Assembly (NCBI RefSeq): GCF_005771565.1
Contig: NZ_VAWA01000007.1
Location: forward strand, 62,001 to 126,000
Length of the DNA stretch: 64,000 nucleotides
Origin: Nesterenkonia sphaerica
GTDB taxonomy: Bacteria; Actinomycetota; Actinomycetes; Actinomycetales; Micrococcaceae
Direction: 5' to 3'
Shown here: positions 28,513 through 37,835 of the stretch, piece by piece
Layout of the letters: every line of letters starts with the position of its first letter
Position numbering within the stretch: position 1 is the first letter of the stretch
Made by a program: the position numbers and the translations under genes
The notes under the pieces: generated by a model
Seen by the model: the letters and a program-made list of their open reading frames with translations, nothing else
What the model was told of the DNA's origin: nothing
Databases searched by the model: none

Positions 28513-29421
28513 CTAGAACAGGACCGTGGAATAGGTGCCGGCGTGCTGGAACCCGACCCGTTCGTAGGCGCGGACTGCCGGGGTGTTGTAGGCGTTGACG
28601 TACAGGCTCACGCGGGGCGCAAGGCGGAGCCCGTAATTGACCACGGCAGCCATCCCTGGAGCGGCCATGCCGCGTCCCCGCCACCGGGGATTGACCCATA
28701 CGCCTTGGACCTGCACAGCCTGCGGGGTGACGGACCCAAACTCTGCTTTGAAGGTGATCTGCCGGGTCTCCGAGTCCACCGCAATCAAGGAGTGGCCGGC
28801 GTGGATGAGGCCGCGAATCCGGTCCCGGTATTGGCTGGCCCCGTGGTCGTAGGGTGAAAACCCCAGCTCCTCGGTGAACATGGCGGCACACGCCTGCTCG
28901 ACGGCGTCGAACTCCTCCGGACGGGACCGCCGCACCCCGGGCAGCGGGGACATCTGCGGCTCTTGGTACATCACCATCAGCGGCTGATCCGCGCGGACCT
29001 CACGGTGGTTGGACCATCCAGTGGCTTCAAAGAGAGCAAGAACCGCCTCGGAACGCCCGTAGATGGAAGACACGCGGCGGCGCAGCGCACTGGCTGCGCG
29101 GCCGAATTGCTCAGCCGATGCGGGATCAGCGCCGACCGGAATGATGTTGGACCCCAGCCAGCAGGCCGAGGCCAGGGGCCGGTCGGTGCCCTCCCTAGGT
29201 TCCGCGTCTATCCCCAGCAGCATGGCGCCCTGCCGCCCTTTCCCGAGCCCCGCCGTTCCGCGATGCTGCAGGGCCGCGGCGACGGAGGTGTTCCCGACGG
29301 GGTCGTTATCCAGCAGATCGTGCAGAGCCCGCGTGTCATCACCGGTCAGCACACGGACTCGCCCACCGGTGGCGCGGGAGATCTTCCCCTCGGGGCTAGC
29401 TGACGGAGACCACAGGGGCAC
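28513..29421 (-). CDS. GNAT family N-acetyltransferase
   Basis: About 302 residues. The C-terminal half has the GNAT acetyl-CoA-binding region ([27 protein letters not shown], the R/Q-x-x-G-x-G/A loop) followed by [20 protein letters not shown], the usual last strand. The N-terminal half resembles the DUF4081 domain that precedes GNAT domains in actinobacteria. Such genes commonly follow ispG. The start is uncertain: GTG 29421, preceded by GAGAGGAC, overlaps the end of ispG by 26 bases, and a later GTG is possible. The substrate is unknown. Confidence 0.8.
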   Translation of the reverse strand: MPLWSPSASPEGKISRATGGRVRVLTGDDTRALHDLLDNDPVGNTSVAAALQHRGTAGLGKGRQGAMLLGIDAEPREGTDRPLASACWLGSNIIPVGADPASAEQFGRAASALRRRVSSIYGRSEAVLALFEATGWSNHREVRADQPLMVMYQEPQMSPLPGVRRSRPEEFDAVEQACAAMFTEELGFSPYDHGASQYRDRIRGLIHAGHSLIAVDSETRQITFKAEFGSVTPQAVQVQGVWVNPRWRGRGMAAPGMAAVVNYGLRLAPRVSLYVNAYNTPAVRAYERVGFQHAGTYSTVLF

Positions 29422-30571
29422 CGGACTGAGCGTCCTCTCCCTCAGCACTGAGGTCCATCTGTTCAGCCAGCCGGTTCGCCTCTTCAATCAGCGTCTCCAC
29501 GATCTGGTCCTCCGGGACGGTCTTGATGACCTCGCCCTTCACGAAGATCTGGCCCTTGCCGTTGCCGGAGGCCACGCCCAGGTCAGCGTCGCGGGCCTCC
29601 CCCGGCCCATTGACCACGCAACCCATGACTGCCACCCGCAGCGGGTGCTCCATGCCTTCGAGGCCCGCGGTGACTTCATCGGCCAGGGTGTAGACATCCA
29701 CCTGAGCTCGTCCGCAGGAGGGGCAGGAGACAATCTCCAGCTTCCGCGGCCGCAGGTTCAGCGATTCCAGCAGCTGGTTGCCGACCTTGACCTCTTCGGC
29801 GGGCGGGGCTGAGAGGGAGACCCGGATCGTGTCCCCGATGCCCTGTGACAGCAGCGCGCCGAACGCCGTCGCGGACTTGATGGTCCCTTGGAAGGCGGGC
29901 CCGGCTTCAGTGACGCCCAAGTGCAGCGGCCAGTCCCCACGCTCGGCCAGCATCTGGTAGGCCTGAACCATAATGACCGGGTCACTGTGCTTGACCGAAA
30001 TCTTGAAGTCGTGGAAGTCATGCTCCTCGAAAAGGCTGGCCTCCCACACCGCAGACTCCACGAGCGCCTCAGGGGTCGCTTTGCCGTATTTGTCCATCAG
30101 CCGCTTGTCCAGCGACCCCGCATTGACTCCGATGCGCAGGCTGACCCCGTGGTCCTTGGCCATCTTGGCGATCTCGCCGACCTGATCGTCGAACTTCCGG
30201 ATGTTGCCCGGGTTGACCCGCACCGCGCCGCAACCGGCCTCGATCGCAGCGTAGACATACTTGGGCTGAAAGTGGATGTCCGCGATCACCGGAATCTGCG
30301 ATTTCATCGCGATGATCGGCAGCGCCTGTGCGTCCTTGTCAGTGGGGCACGCCACCCGCACAATGTCACACCCGGAGGCAGTGAGTTCTGCGATCTGCTG
30401 CAGGGTGGCGTTGATGTCATGGGTCTTGGTGGTGGTCATCGACTGCACCGATATCGGGTGGTCACTGCCGACCCCCACATCGCCGACCATGAAATTCCGG
30501 GTCTTCCGCCGCGGGGCCAGGACGGGGGGCTCTTCCTTCACCGTGGGCATGCCGAGATTAATCGCGTTCAC
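29396..30571 (-). CDS. ispG: (E)-4-hydroxy-3-methylbut-2-enyl-diphosphate synthase
   Basis: 4Fe-4S enzyme of the MEP isoprenoid pathway that converts MEcPP to HMBPP. 391 residues, starting at GTG 30571 (VNAINLGMP), the typical N-terminus. Motifs: [28 protein letters not shown], the cluster cysteines in CPSCGR and [10 protein letters not shown]. dxr, another MEP enzyme, and the rseP-like gene lie upstream on the same strand, the usual actinobacterial dxr-rseP-ispG order, here interrupted by an oppositely oriented gluconokinase gene. Confidence 0.95.
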   Translation of the reverse strand: MNAINLGMPTVKEEPPVLAPRRKTRNFMVGDVGVGSDHPISVQSMTTTKTHDINATLQQIAELTASGCDIVRVACPTDKDAQALPIIAMKSQIPVIADIHFQPKYVYAAIEAGCGAVRVNPGNIRKFDDQVGEIAKMAKDHGVSLRIGVNAGSLDKRLMDKYGKATPEALVESAVWEASLFEEHDFHDFKISVKHSDPVIMVQAYQMLAERGDWPLHLGVTEAGPAFQGTIKSATAFGALLSQGIGDTIRVSLSAPPAEEVKVGNQLLESLNLRPRKLEIVSCPSCGRAQVDVYTLADEVTAGLEGMEHPLRVAVMGCVVNGPGEARDADLGVASGNGKGQIFVKGEVIKTVPEDQIVETLIEEANRLAEQMDLSAEGEDAQSGAPVVSVS

Positions 30572-30683
30572 CCCTCCATGGTACCGATGACGACGACGCC
30601 TGCTCGCCTGGGAGCCCCAACTTCTCCCCTGGCTTACCCGGCGGTGAAATACTGAACACGGCACTGACTCTCTGGGAGGACAT

Positions 30684-31193
30684 GTGAGGCCGATTGTGGT
30701 GATGGGCGTCTCCGGCTGCGGGAAATCAACCGTGGGGGCGCTGCTGGCGCAGCGTTTGGGCGGGCGTTTCATCGACGCCGACGACTTGCACACTCCGGGT
30801 GCGCGAGCTGCGATGGCCGCCGGCACCGCGCTGACAGATCGGGACCGCGAACCCTGGCTGGTACGGGTGGGGCAGCGCATGGCCGAAGTAGAGCCGGACC
30901 GCGCAGTGGTGGTGGCGTGCTCCGCCCTGAAGCGCAGCTACCGAGATCTGCTCCGGCAGCAGGCAGGCGAGGTGTGGTTTGTGCACCTGCACGGCAGCAG
31001 TCAGCTGCTGCAGTCGCGACTGGCCGCCCGCACCGGTCATTTCATGCCGCCCGCACTGTTGGCCTCACAGCTGGCTACGCTGGAGCCGCTGCAGCCCGGC
31101 GAGTGCGGGATCACCCTCAATGTCGACCAGCCGTGTGAGGCCCTGGTCGACGCCGCTGTGGAGTGGACTACTCAAACAGGCGTATCGGATTGA
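30684..31193 (+). CDS. gluconokinase
   Basis: Phosphorylates gluconate to 6-phosphogluconate for the pentose phosphate or Entner-Doudoroff routes. 169 residues, standard for the GntK family, with P-loop GVSGCGKST (8-16), [10 protein letters not shown] for substrate binding and [17 protein letters not shown] 30684 has GGGAGGA upstream. It is divergent from ispG and its last 26 bases overlap the 3' end of the rseP-like gene on the other strand. No gluconate transporter or regulator accompanies it. Confidence 0.88.
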   Translation: MRPIVVMGVSGCGKSTVGALLAQRLGGRFIDADDLHTPGARAAMAAGTALTDRDREPWLVRVGQRMAEVEPDRAVVVACSALKRSYRDLLRQQAGEVWFVHLHGSSQLLQSRLAARTGHFMPPALLASQLATLEPLQPGECGITLNVDQPCEALVDAAVEWTTQTGVSD

Positions 31194-32658
31194 TGATGTC
31201 TGCCAATATGAGCAGCAGCCCCATGCTGATCAGCAGCACGGCTACCACATAGGTCAGGGGCAGCAGCTTCGAAATGTCGAATGGCCCCGGGTCCGGGCGC
31301 CGCAGCAGCTTTGCCAGTCTCCGGCGCAGCGCTTCATACAGGGCCCCGGCCACATGCCCGCCGTCCAGGGGAAGCAGCGGGATGAGGTTGAACACCATCA
31401 GCGCCACGTTGACCCCGGCCACCAGCGACATCAGCGTGGCGAATCTGGACTCCCAGGGGATCTGGTCCTGGGCGGAGATTTCTCCGGCCACGCGCCCGAC
31501 ACCCACCACGGACATCGGCCCCTCCGGGTCGCGTTCAGCGGCGGTGAAGGTGGAGACTCCGACCTCGTACATGCGCTGTGGCAGGGTGAGCACCACGTGC
31601 CCGACCGCCTTGGTCTGCTCATAGACGATCGGTCCCGCCTCCCAGGGCGGCTGCCGCTGCACCTCAGTCAGGGACACCACCCCGATGAATCCCACCGGCT
31701 CGGTCACCAGGGAACCATCAGCCTCCCGCTCAGGGGCGCCCATCCGGCCCTCCACCGGACGTTCGGTGAGAATCGGGGTGACCTCCGTGGTGCGCTCTTC
31801 TCCGTCGCGGAGATAGACCACCTGGCTGGGGGTCCCCGCAGCGTCTCGGATCAGCGGTGTGAGGTCGTCCCACTCATCGATCGGCGTACCTGCGAAGGCG
31901 ACGATCTCATCCCCGGGTTCCAGACCGGCCTCGTAGGCGGGGCCGGCCGGGTCAGCATCTGTGCACTCCCGCTCGTCGAGCCACTCCGCTGCCTCCTGCG
32001 CCTCCACTGTGGTGATGCACTCGAACACGTCGGCGACCTCTGTGGTGGCGGTGTTCATGCCGTGGAGCGACACCGTTCCGGCGGTCAGCAGCAGCGCCAG
32101 AATGCCGTTCATGGCCGGGCCGCCGAGCATGATGATGACTTTCTTCCAGGTGGCCAGCTTGAAGAACATCCGCTGCTCGTCCCCGGGGCGCAGCTCTTCG
32201 GCGGCGACCTCGCGTGCCTCCTGGGACATCTGCTGGAAGATGCCCGTGGAGTGGGAGATCACCGTCTTGCGCTCCTGGGGCACCCGCTCTGCCGCAGCGC
32301 TGCGTTCCACCGGCGGAGCGACGTACTGGGCACCGATGTGCTGAAGGTAGGGATCGGCCGGGCCGGCGTCGTGCTCTTCTTCCTCCTCCGTGCCTGCCGC
32401 GGCGTCGTGCTGCTGCTCCGGCGGTGGATACATCCCGATCATGGCCACGTAGCCGCCCAGCGGCACCGCCTTGATGCCGTACTCCGTTTCACCCCTGACC
32501 TTGGACCACAGGGTGGGGCCGAAACCAACCATGTACTGGGTGACGCGGACGTTGAAGAGTTTGGCCGGCAGCAGATGCCCCACCTCGTGCAGGGCGATGG
32601 AGGCGATGATGCCGATCGCCATGATCAGCACGCCGGCCGACATCAGCAGAGCAGTCAT
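31168..32658 (-). CDS. RIP metalloprotease, RseP/Rip1-like (M50 family)
   Basis: Membrane-embedded site-2 protease that cuts anti-sigma factors and other membrane proteins. 496 residues. The zinc motif HEVGH (24-28) lies in the first membrane segment, the LDGGH motif in the C-terminal segments, and a PDZ-like domain (PAYEAGLEPGDEIVAFAGTPIDEWDDL) between. About 80 acidic residues follow GGYVAMIG, including a run of five Glu, so the protein is longer than Rip1 from Mycobacterium. The start overlaps the dxr stop by ATGA. Confidence 0.92.
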   Translation of the reverse strand: MTALLMSAGVLIMAIGIIASIALHEVGHLLPAKLFNVRVTQYMVGFGPTLWSKVRGETEYGIKAVPLGGYVAMIGMYPPPEQQHDAAAGTEEEEEHDAGPADPYLQHIGAQYVAPPVERSAAAERVPQERKTVISHSTGIFQQMSQEAREVAAEELRPGDEQRMFFKLATWKKVIIMLGGPAMNGILALLLTAGTVSLHGMNTATTEVADVFECITTVEAQEAAEWLDERECTDADPAGPAYEAGLEPGDEIVAFAGTPIDEWDDLTPLIRDAAGTPSQVVYLRDGEERTTEVTPILTERPVEGRMGAPEREADGSLVTEPVGFIGVVSLTEVQRQPPWEAGPIVYEQTKAVGHVVLTLPQRMYEVGVSTFTAAERDPEGPMSVVGVGRVAGEISAQDQIPWESRFATLMSLVAGVNVALMVFNLIPLLPLDGGHVAGALYEALRRRLAKLLRRPDPGPFDISKLLPLTYVVAVLLISMGLLLILADIINPIRLFE

Positions 32659-33911
32659 CGCACAGCACCCGACGACGCCGTCCGCGGCCGGGCGATCAGC
32701 GCTTCGGCGCTCTGCCGGGCCCACTCCTCCGCACCCAGAACAGCCTCGAGATCCGCCTCCGCCTCAGGGACTCCGCTGTGCTCGCTGAGGACCCGCTCCA
32801 CGGTGTCCAAGATCCCCGGGAACGCCAACCGGCCGGCGTGAAATGCTGCGACAGCCTGCTCATTGGCGGCGTTGTAGACCGCCATGTGGGTCGCCGAGCT
32901 GGCGGCGGCCTGTTTCGCCAGCTCGACTGCGGGGAAGGCATTGTGGTCCAAGGGTTCGAACTCCCAGCTCATCGGCCGAGACCAGTCCATGGGGTGGTCA
33001 ACCTGCCGCAGCCGCTCCGGCCAGCTCAGTCCCAGAGCGATCGGCACCAACATCCGTGGCGGGCCAGCCTGGGCCATGGTCGAACCGTCGTGGAACTCCA
33101 CCAGTGAATGGATGTACTGCTGGGGGTGTATGACAGTGGTGATGCGTTCCAGCGGCACATCGAATAACAGGTGAGCCTCCACCACCTCCAGGGCCTTGTT
33201 CACCATAGTGGCCGAATTGGTGGTCACCATCAGCCCCATGGCGAAGTTCGGGTGGTTCAGCGCCTGCTCCGGGGTCACCGAAGCCAGCTGGTGTGCCTGC
33301 CACCCGCGGAACGGACCTCCGGAGGCGGTGAGGATCAGCTTCGCCACCTCTGTCTCACCGGAGAGCTCCTGCTGACCCGGAGCCAGTACCGCACACATGC
33401 CCCGCTGGTGCCGGCCCGAGGCCAGCGCCTGGGCCAACGCGGAGTGCTCCGAGTCCACCGGGACCACCTGGCCCGGCCGCTGCATAGCTTGATGCACCAG
33501 TGCGCCGCCGACCACCAGGGACTCCTTGTTTGCCAGAGCCAGGGTGGCGCCGGTGCCCAATGCCGCAATCGTGGGCTGCAGTCCGATCGAGCCGGTGATG
33601 GCATTGAGCACCACATCGGCGCCGGAGTGCTCAGCGATCTGCTCAGCGGCGCTGTGCCCGGAAATCAGCTCGGTGCCCACATCGGTGAGCTGGTCAGCCA
33701 AGGACGGGGCGGCGTCGTCGTCCCGGATGCCCACAATCTCGGGCCGGAAGGTGCGTGCCTGCTCCGCCAGAAGGGCAGCGTTGGTGCCAGCACAGAGAGC
33801 GACGACGCGGAATGACTCCGGGTGCGCGGCAATGACTTCCAGCGCCTGAATACCGATGGAACCGGTGGAGCCCAGGATGGCGACGCGGCGGGGAGAGGAC
33901 ATGCGCCCCAT
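32655..33911 (-). CDS. dxr: 1-deoxy-D-xylulose-5-phosphate reductoisomerase
   Basis: Second enzyme of the MEP pathway; makes 2-C-methyl-D-erythritol 4-phosphate with NADPH. About 418 residues with the NADPH site ILGSTGSIGIQALEVI, NKESLVVGG, the metal and substrate-binding PVDSEHSA, and LTASGGPFRGW. Two starts, ATG 33911 and ATG 33902, differ by three residues. It is coupled to the rseP-like gene downstream by a four-base overlap. Confidence 0.95.
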   Translation of the reverse strand: MGRMSSPRRVAILGSTGSIGIQALEVIAAHPESFRVVALCAGTNAALLAEQARTFRPEIVGIRDDDAAPSLADQLTDVGTELISGHSAAEQIAEHSGADVVLNAITGSIGLQPTIAALGTGATLALANKESLVVGGALVHQAMQRPGQVVPVDSEHSALAQALASGRHQRGMCAVLAPGQQELSGETEVAKLILTASGGPFRGWQAHQLASVTPEQALNHPNFAMGLMVTTNSATMVNKALEVVEAHLLFDVPLERITTVIHPQQYIHSLVEFHDGSTMAQAGPPRMLVPIALGLSWPERLRQVDHPMDWSRPMSWEFEPLDHNAFPAVELAKQAAASSATHMAVYNAANEQAVAAFHAGRLAFPGILDTVERVLSEHSGVPEAEADLEAVLGAEEWARQSAEALIARPRTASSGAVR

Positions 33912-34100
33912 TATCCCGCCTTGTCCACCGGTGCCCAACTCGCCGGGCTGCGGCCAGCACCCGGACCGTAGCGCAGGCAGGGCGCATGCGCTGGCGGGGA
34001 TGGGAGTCTGCTCCCGTGAGCCGGAACACTGTGAGCAGGTAGGCTGGGGGCAACCCACTTTCAGATGTCTCGGCCACAAGCCGATGTGAAGGAGCCTTCC

Positions 34101-34574
34101 ATGGAGATTACGCTGCGCGATGTGCAGGCAGAGGACTTGGACCAGTTCTTCGCCTTTCAGCAGGACGCCGACGCGGCGCATATGGCCGGTTTCGCACCGA
34201 CTAACCCCAAGGACCGCACGATTTTCGACCACCATTGGGCTGAGCTTCTCAACGACAAGAACTCATTGGTGCGCACCATTGATGTTGACGGTCAGGCGGC
34301 TGGTTCCATTGCGGTGTTCCGCGACGGCGACATCCATGAGGTGATGTTCTGGACCGATAAGCAGTTCTGGGGCAACGGTGTGACGACCACCGCGTTCGAC
34401 CTGTTCCTGGACGAGTTCACCAAGCGGCCGCTGCGCGCGCGGGTAGTCACCGACAATATGGGCAGCCTGAAGATCCTGGAGTCGCGCGGGTTCACAGAGA
34501 TAGGAGAAGAGCAGGTCTTCTCCAACGCGCGCGCTCAGGTGGTGACAGAGAAGCTCTTCGAGCTCAAGGACTGA
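34101..34574 (+). CDS. GNAT family N-acetyltransferase (RimJ/RimL-like)
   Basis: 157 residues: MEITLRDVQAEDLDQFFAFQQD, a middle AAGSIAVFRDGDIHEVMFWTDKQFWGNGVTTTAF containing the acetyl-CoA-binding loop, and RARVVTDNMGSLKILESRGFTEIG at the end, as in the Acetyltransf_3 (RimJ/RimL) group. ATG 34101 has AAGGAGCC upstream. It is divergent from dxr and stands alone on the plus strand. The acceptor substrate cannot be read from the sequence. Confidence 0.85.
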   Translation: MEITLRDVQAEDLDQFFAFQQDADAAHMAGFAPTNPKDRTIFDHHWAELLNDKNSLVRTIDVDGQAAGSIAVFRDGDIHEVMFWTDKQFWGNGVTTTAFDLFLDEFTKRPLRARVVTDNMGSLKILESRGFTEIGEEQVFSNARAQVVTEKLFELKD

Positions 34575-34657
34575 TCCGCGCCGCCGGTGAGCATGTCCGG
34601 CCAGCGTCCCGCTGCAGGGGGTTACCGGTGCGGGGCGGGCTGCTGCAGGAACTGGAT

Positions 34658-34751
34658 GGTGCGGCGCTGCCGCCGGGGTGGCTAGGTGCAGAACTGCCGC
34701 TGGCTGGTCAACGTGTCTCTGGGTGCAACGCTGCCGCTGGCGGGTACTGGG
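34658..34751. repeat. imperfect direct repeats in a 329-base intergenic gap
   Basis: Copies of a 20-base word of the type GGTGCAACGCTGCCGCTGGC at 34658-34677, 34685-34704 and 34732-34751. Downstream, GTGCAACAT (34769-34777) has inverted partners ATGTTGCA at 34811-34818 and ATGTTGC at 34894-34900. The whole gap 34575-34903 has no supported gene; the short open frames in it lack a ribosome-binding site and a recognisable product. Confidence 0.45.
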
Positions 34752-34903
34752 GCTGCCCGGTGCAACATTGGAGGGGATACTTGTGGCCTCCGGCGGGGAA
34801 ATCCCACCGTATGTTGCATCTCAGGCGTATTTTTTGCCCGTCGCGGGAGAACCGATGGGAGACACCGCTCGCGCAGCGCAGCTGTCCCACCGAATGTTGC
34901 GGA

Positions 34904-35464
34904 TCAGCCCACTGAGGCCATGATCTCTGTCATGCGGTCCAGGAAAGCATCCACCTGAGCCTCATCGTACGCGTCCTCGGCGGTGGCCGTAGGGAAGGTG
35001 ATGGTGCGGATTTCGTCCACACTCATGGGGTTCTCCCCATCGAGGTACTTCTCCAGCTCACGGCACAGGCGGTCCACCTCACTCTGCCGGTACCCCACGG
35101 TGCTCTCCCCGGCAGGGGTGCGGAACCGCTGACCATCGGGGCGTTCCATCCGGCGGCGCAGCGGCTGGGACCGGTGGTGGAGCTGTTCGTACCACGCGTC
35201 CTCACCGTACTGCTCGATGTAGCGGTCACGCTCTGCACCGGCGAAGGCGTCCTCGAGGCGGTCCAGTGCGGAGTCGACCTCGGCCGGGTCGTATCCGCCC
35301 GGCCCCATGGTGAAGCTCGCTTGGCGGATCTCGGCCAGGGGCATGCCTCGGCCGGAGTCATAGGCCTCTCGGGCGCGAGCCATGAACTGGTCAACTTCGG
35401 CGCGGTCGTACCCCTGATCGTTGTCCTCCAGCAGAGTGAACAGTGGTGCGGAAGTGGTAGACAT
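34904..35464 (-). CDS. DivIVA-domain protein
   Basis: 186 residues containing three repeats of a short DivIVA-type motif: Q/Y-G-Y-D-R-A-E-V-D-Q-F near the N-terminus, GGYDPAEVDSALDRLEDAF in the middle and YRQSEVDRLCRELEKYL plus YDEAQVDAFLDRM toward the end. Proteins with these repeats are widespread in actinobacteria and usually follow cdsA, as here (two bases after it). The role may involve the cell pole or membrane curvature, but no function is proven for this branch. It starts at ATG 35464; longer frames overlap cdsA. Confidence 0.82.
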   Translation of the reverse strand: MSTTSAPLFTLLEDNDQGYDRAEVDQFMARAREAYDSGRGMPLAEIRQASFTMGPGGYDPAEVDSALDRLEDAFAGAERDRYIEQYGEDAWYEQLHHRSQPLRRRMERPDGQRFRTPAGESTVGYRQSEVDRLCRELEKYLDGENPMSVDEIRTITFPTATAEDAYDEAQVDAFLDRMTEIMASVG

Positions 35465-35466
35465 AG

Positions 35467-36372
35467 CTATAAGCCTAACGGCAGTCCGACTGAGTCGCCG
35501 GTCAACGCCACGATCACGAAGTACGCGGTGGGCATGGCGAAGACCAGCGAGTCCAATCGGTCCATCACGCCCCCGTGGCCGGGCAGTACGTGGGACATGT
35601 CTTTGATGGCCAGTTCGCGTTTGACCATGGATTCGCTGAAGTCTCCGGCGGTTGCCGCCACTACTACCGCTGCGGCCAACAGTGCTCCCACGTAGAGCGG
35701 CTCGTCGAAGATCAGCCATGAGGCGAGCACCCCGACCAGGATGGCACCGCCCATAGAGCCTGCGAAGCCTTCCCAGGATTTCTTGGGCGAGACCTTGGGT
35801 GCCATCGGGTGCTTGCCGAAGAACACTCCTACGGCGTAGCCGAAGGTGTCATTGGAGACCACAAGGAGAACCACCACCACGAGCCGCCACTCACCCTGGT
35901 CGACTTGGATCAGCAGCAGGGCAAAGGAGATCAGGAACGGTACCCAGCAGGCGACGAAGAGGGAGGCCACAATGCTGCGGCCGGGATCGGGCACCCGCCA
36001 CAGCGCTGCGCCCACCAGCACCGCAACTCCGGTGATCATCAGTGCCAGAGTCAGCGCCTCGACACCGCCCCAGTAGGCGGCTGCCGGCATGGCTGCCGCC
36101 CCCAGGTAGAGCGGCAATTTTGGGATGCGCAGCCGGGGCGTATCTCTGACCTGATGCGCCTCGAGGGCGCGGGCGACCTCCCAGACGCCCAGGCAGAGCA
36201 CCACCACCCAGACTGCAATCAAGAGGGGTTGGAACCAGAAGATGCCGAAGACTGCCGGTACCAGCAGCAGCGCCCCGGTGACGATGGCTGCGGGAAGGTT
36301 GCGCCCGGCCTTGACTCGACGCGCTGATTCAGCAGCCGCGGGGGGCGGAGAGTCGTGTGGCGGCGTCGTCAT
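35467..36372 (-). CDS. cdsA: phosphatidate cytidylyltransferase
   Basis: Makes CDP-diacylglycerol, the precursor of all phospholipids. 301 residues with about eight membrane segments and the family signature SMVKRELAIKDMSHVLPGHGGVMDRLDS in its usual place, shown here only as key pieces: KRELAIKD, HGGVMDR. ATG 36372 or the adjacent GTG 36375 starts the protein. It lies seven bases after frr, in the conserved rpsB-tsf-pyrH-frr-cdsA order. Confidence 0.95.
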   Translation of the reverse strand: MTTPPHDSPPPAAAESARRVKAGRNLPAAIVTGALLLVPAVFGIFWFQPLLIAVWVVVLCLGVWEVARALEAHQVRDTPRLRIPKLPLYLGAAAMPAAAYWGGVEALTLALMITGVAVLVGAALWRVPDPGRSIVASLFVACWVPFLISFALLLIQVDQGEWRLVVVVLLVVSNDTFGYAVGVFFGKHPMAPKVSPKKSWEGFAGSMGGAILVGVLASWLIFDEPLYVGALLAAAVVVAATAGDFSESMVKRELAIKDMSHVLPGHGGVMDRLDSLVFAMPTAYFVIVALTGDSVGLPLGL

Positions 36373-36379
36373 CACATGC

Positions 36380-36937
36380 TCAGACTTCGAGCAGCTCCGC
36401 CTCTTTGCGCTTGATCATTTCGTCAATGCGTTCGGTGTACTGCCGGGTCAGCCCGTCGAGCTCCTTGAGGGCGCGGTCGCCGTCGTCTTCGCCGATCTCG
36501 CCGTCCTTGACCGCCTTGTCGATGGCGTCCTTGGCTTTGCGGCGCGCGTTGCGGACCGAGACTTTGTGGTCTTCACCCTTGGACTTGACCAGCTTGACGT
36601 ACTCTCGGCGACGTTCCTCGGTGAGGTCCGGCATGGTGATGCGAATCTGCTTACCGTCGTTGGACGGGTTCGCGCCGATCTCGGAGTCGGACAGGGCCTT
36701 TTCAATCTCTCGCATCGCCGAGACGTCATAGGGGGTGATGAGAATGGTGCGGGCGTCCGGGGTGGTGAAGGAGGCCAGCTGCTGCAGCGGAGTCGGTGCG
36801 CCGTAGTAGTCCACCAGCACCTTCGAGTACAGCGAAGGGTTGGCCCGGCCGGTGCGCACAGTCGCGAAGTCTTCGGATGTGGCGTCCACGGCCCGCTGCA
36901 TCAGCTCGTCGGCTTCGAGCAGGGTCTCTTCAGTCAC
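36380..36937 (-). CDS. frr: ribosome recycling factor
   Basis: Splits post-termination ribosomes with EF-G. 185 residues, the usual length; TVRTGRANPSL, ILITPYDVSAMREIEKAL and ARRKAKDAIDK are clear. GTG 36937 has AAGGAGAG upstream. The 58-base gap to pyrH carries a TAGACT element, so frr probably has its own promoter. Confidence 0.96.
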   Translation of the reverse strand: MTEETLLEADELMQRAVDATSEDFATVRTGRANPSLYSKVLVDYYGAPTPLQQLASFTTPDARTILITPYDVSAMREIEKALSDSEIGANPSNDGKQIRITMPDLTEERRREYVKLVKSKGEDHKVSVRNARRKAKDAIDKAVKDGEIGEDDGDRALKELDGLTRQYTERIDEMIKRKEAELLEV

Positions 36938-36971
36938 AGGTCTCTCCTTGGGCTCTAGGGTCTTGCATCAC

Positions 36972-36977
36972 AGTCTA
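36972..36977 (-). promoter_or_regulatory. TAGACT -10 element upstream of frr
   Basis: TAGACT in GATAGACTGTGATG on the minus strand, 35 bases before the frr start codon. Here, unlike at proS, a ribosome-binding site follows, so the mRNA would have a short leader. Confidence 0.45.
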
Positions 36978-36995
36978 TCGGTCGGAAGGGAATCG

Positions 36996-37715
36996 TCAGG
37001 GAGTGACCAGTGTCCCTATCTCTTCGCCCAGCAGCGCGCGCGTGACGTTGCCTTCGCCCTCCATCCCGAAGACCCTCATGTCCAGACCATTGTCATTGCA
37101 CATGGTCATAGCGGTCTGGTCCATCACGCGGATATTGCGGTGCAGGGCCTCGGTGTAGGTCAGCCGGTCAAGCTTCTGAGCCTGCGCGTCCTTCTGCGGA
37201 TCGGCGGTATAAACCCCGTCCACGCCGGACTTGCCCATCAGCACCATGTCCGCCCCGACTTCCAGTGCGCGCTGGGCGCAGACGGTATCGGTGGAGAAGA
37301 AAGGCATGCCGGCTCCGGCGCCGAAGATCACCACCCGGCTCTTCTCCATGTGCCGGATCGCCTTCAGCGGGATGTAGGGCTCTGCTACCTGCGCCATGCC
37401 GATGGCGGTCTGCACGCGGGTAGGCTGACCGGACTGTTCCAAGAAGTCCTGCAGAGCCAAGGCGTTCATCACTGTGCCGAGCATGCCGATGTAGTCGGCC
37501 CGGGAACGGTCCATCCCCGCACGGGAGAGTTCCGCTCCGCGGAAGAAGTTGCCTCCGCCCACCACGACGGCGACCTCAACCTGGTCGTAGACTGCGGCAA
37601 TCTGTTCAGCGATTCCCCGCACGGTGGCGGGGTCGACGCCGACGGCACCGCCGCCGAAGACCTCCCCGGAGAGTTTCAGCAGCACGCGACGGCGCCGGGT
37701 TACGTTCTCGGCCAT
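36996..37715 (-). CDS. pyrH: UMP kinase
   Basis: Phosphorylates UMP to UDP. 239 residues of the amino-acid-kinase fold: [15 protein letters not shown] at the start, [29 protein letters not shown] and the end region [21 protein letters not shown] 37715 has AAAGGA upstream. It follows tsf, from which a strong terminator separates it, so a separate promoter or partial readthrough is likely. Confidence 0.96.
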   Translation of the reverse strand: MAENVTRRRRVLLKLSGEVFGGGAVGVDPATVRGIAEQIAAVYDQVEVAVVVGGGNFFRGAELSRAGMDRSRADYIGMLGTVMNALALQDFLEQSGQPTRVQTAIGMAQVAEPYIPLKAIRHMEKSRVVIFGAGAGMPFFSTDTVCAQRALEVGADMVLMGKSGVDGVYTADPQKDAQAQKLDRLTYTEALHRNIRVMDQTAMTMCNDNGLDMRVFGMEGEGNVTRALLGEEIGTLVTP

Positions 37716-37735
37716 CAGATTCCTTTCAGGGCAGA

Positions 37736-37777
37736 CAAAAAGGGGGCGCCATCCGGATGAGATGGCCACCCCCTTTT
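37736..37777 (-). terminator. strong intrinsic terminator between tsf and pyrH
   Basis: On the minus strand, AAAAGGGGGTGGCCATC pairs with GATGGCGCCCCCTTTTT (one internal mismatch) around a seven-base loop, and the second arm ends in a T-run. It lies 58 bases after the tsf stop. Confidence 0.85.
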
Positions 37778-37835
37778 CGGTTGGTCAGACGTTAGGGACA
37801 AGTCTAACCGTTACGGCGGGTTCAGTGCCCTGTGC

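Noticed and set aside
34628-34915. 95-residue open frame in the repeat-rich gap
   Set aside because: No ribosome-binding site and no homology that I recognise; two other frames are open over the same bases.
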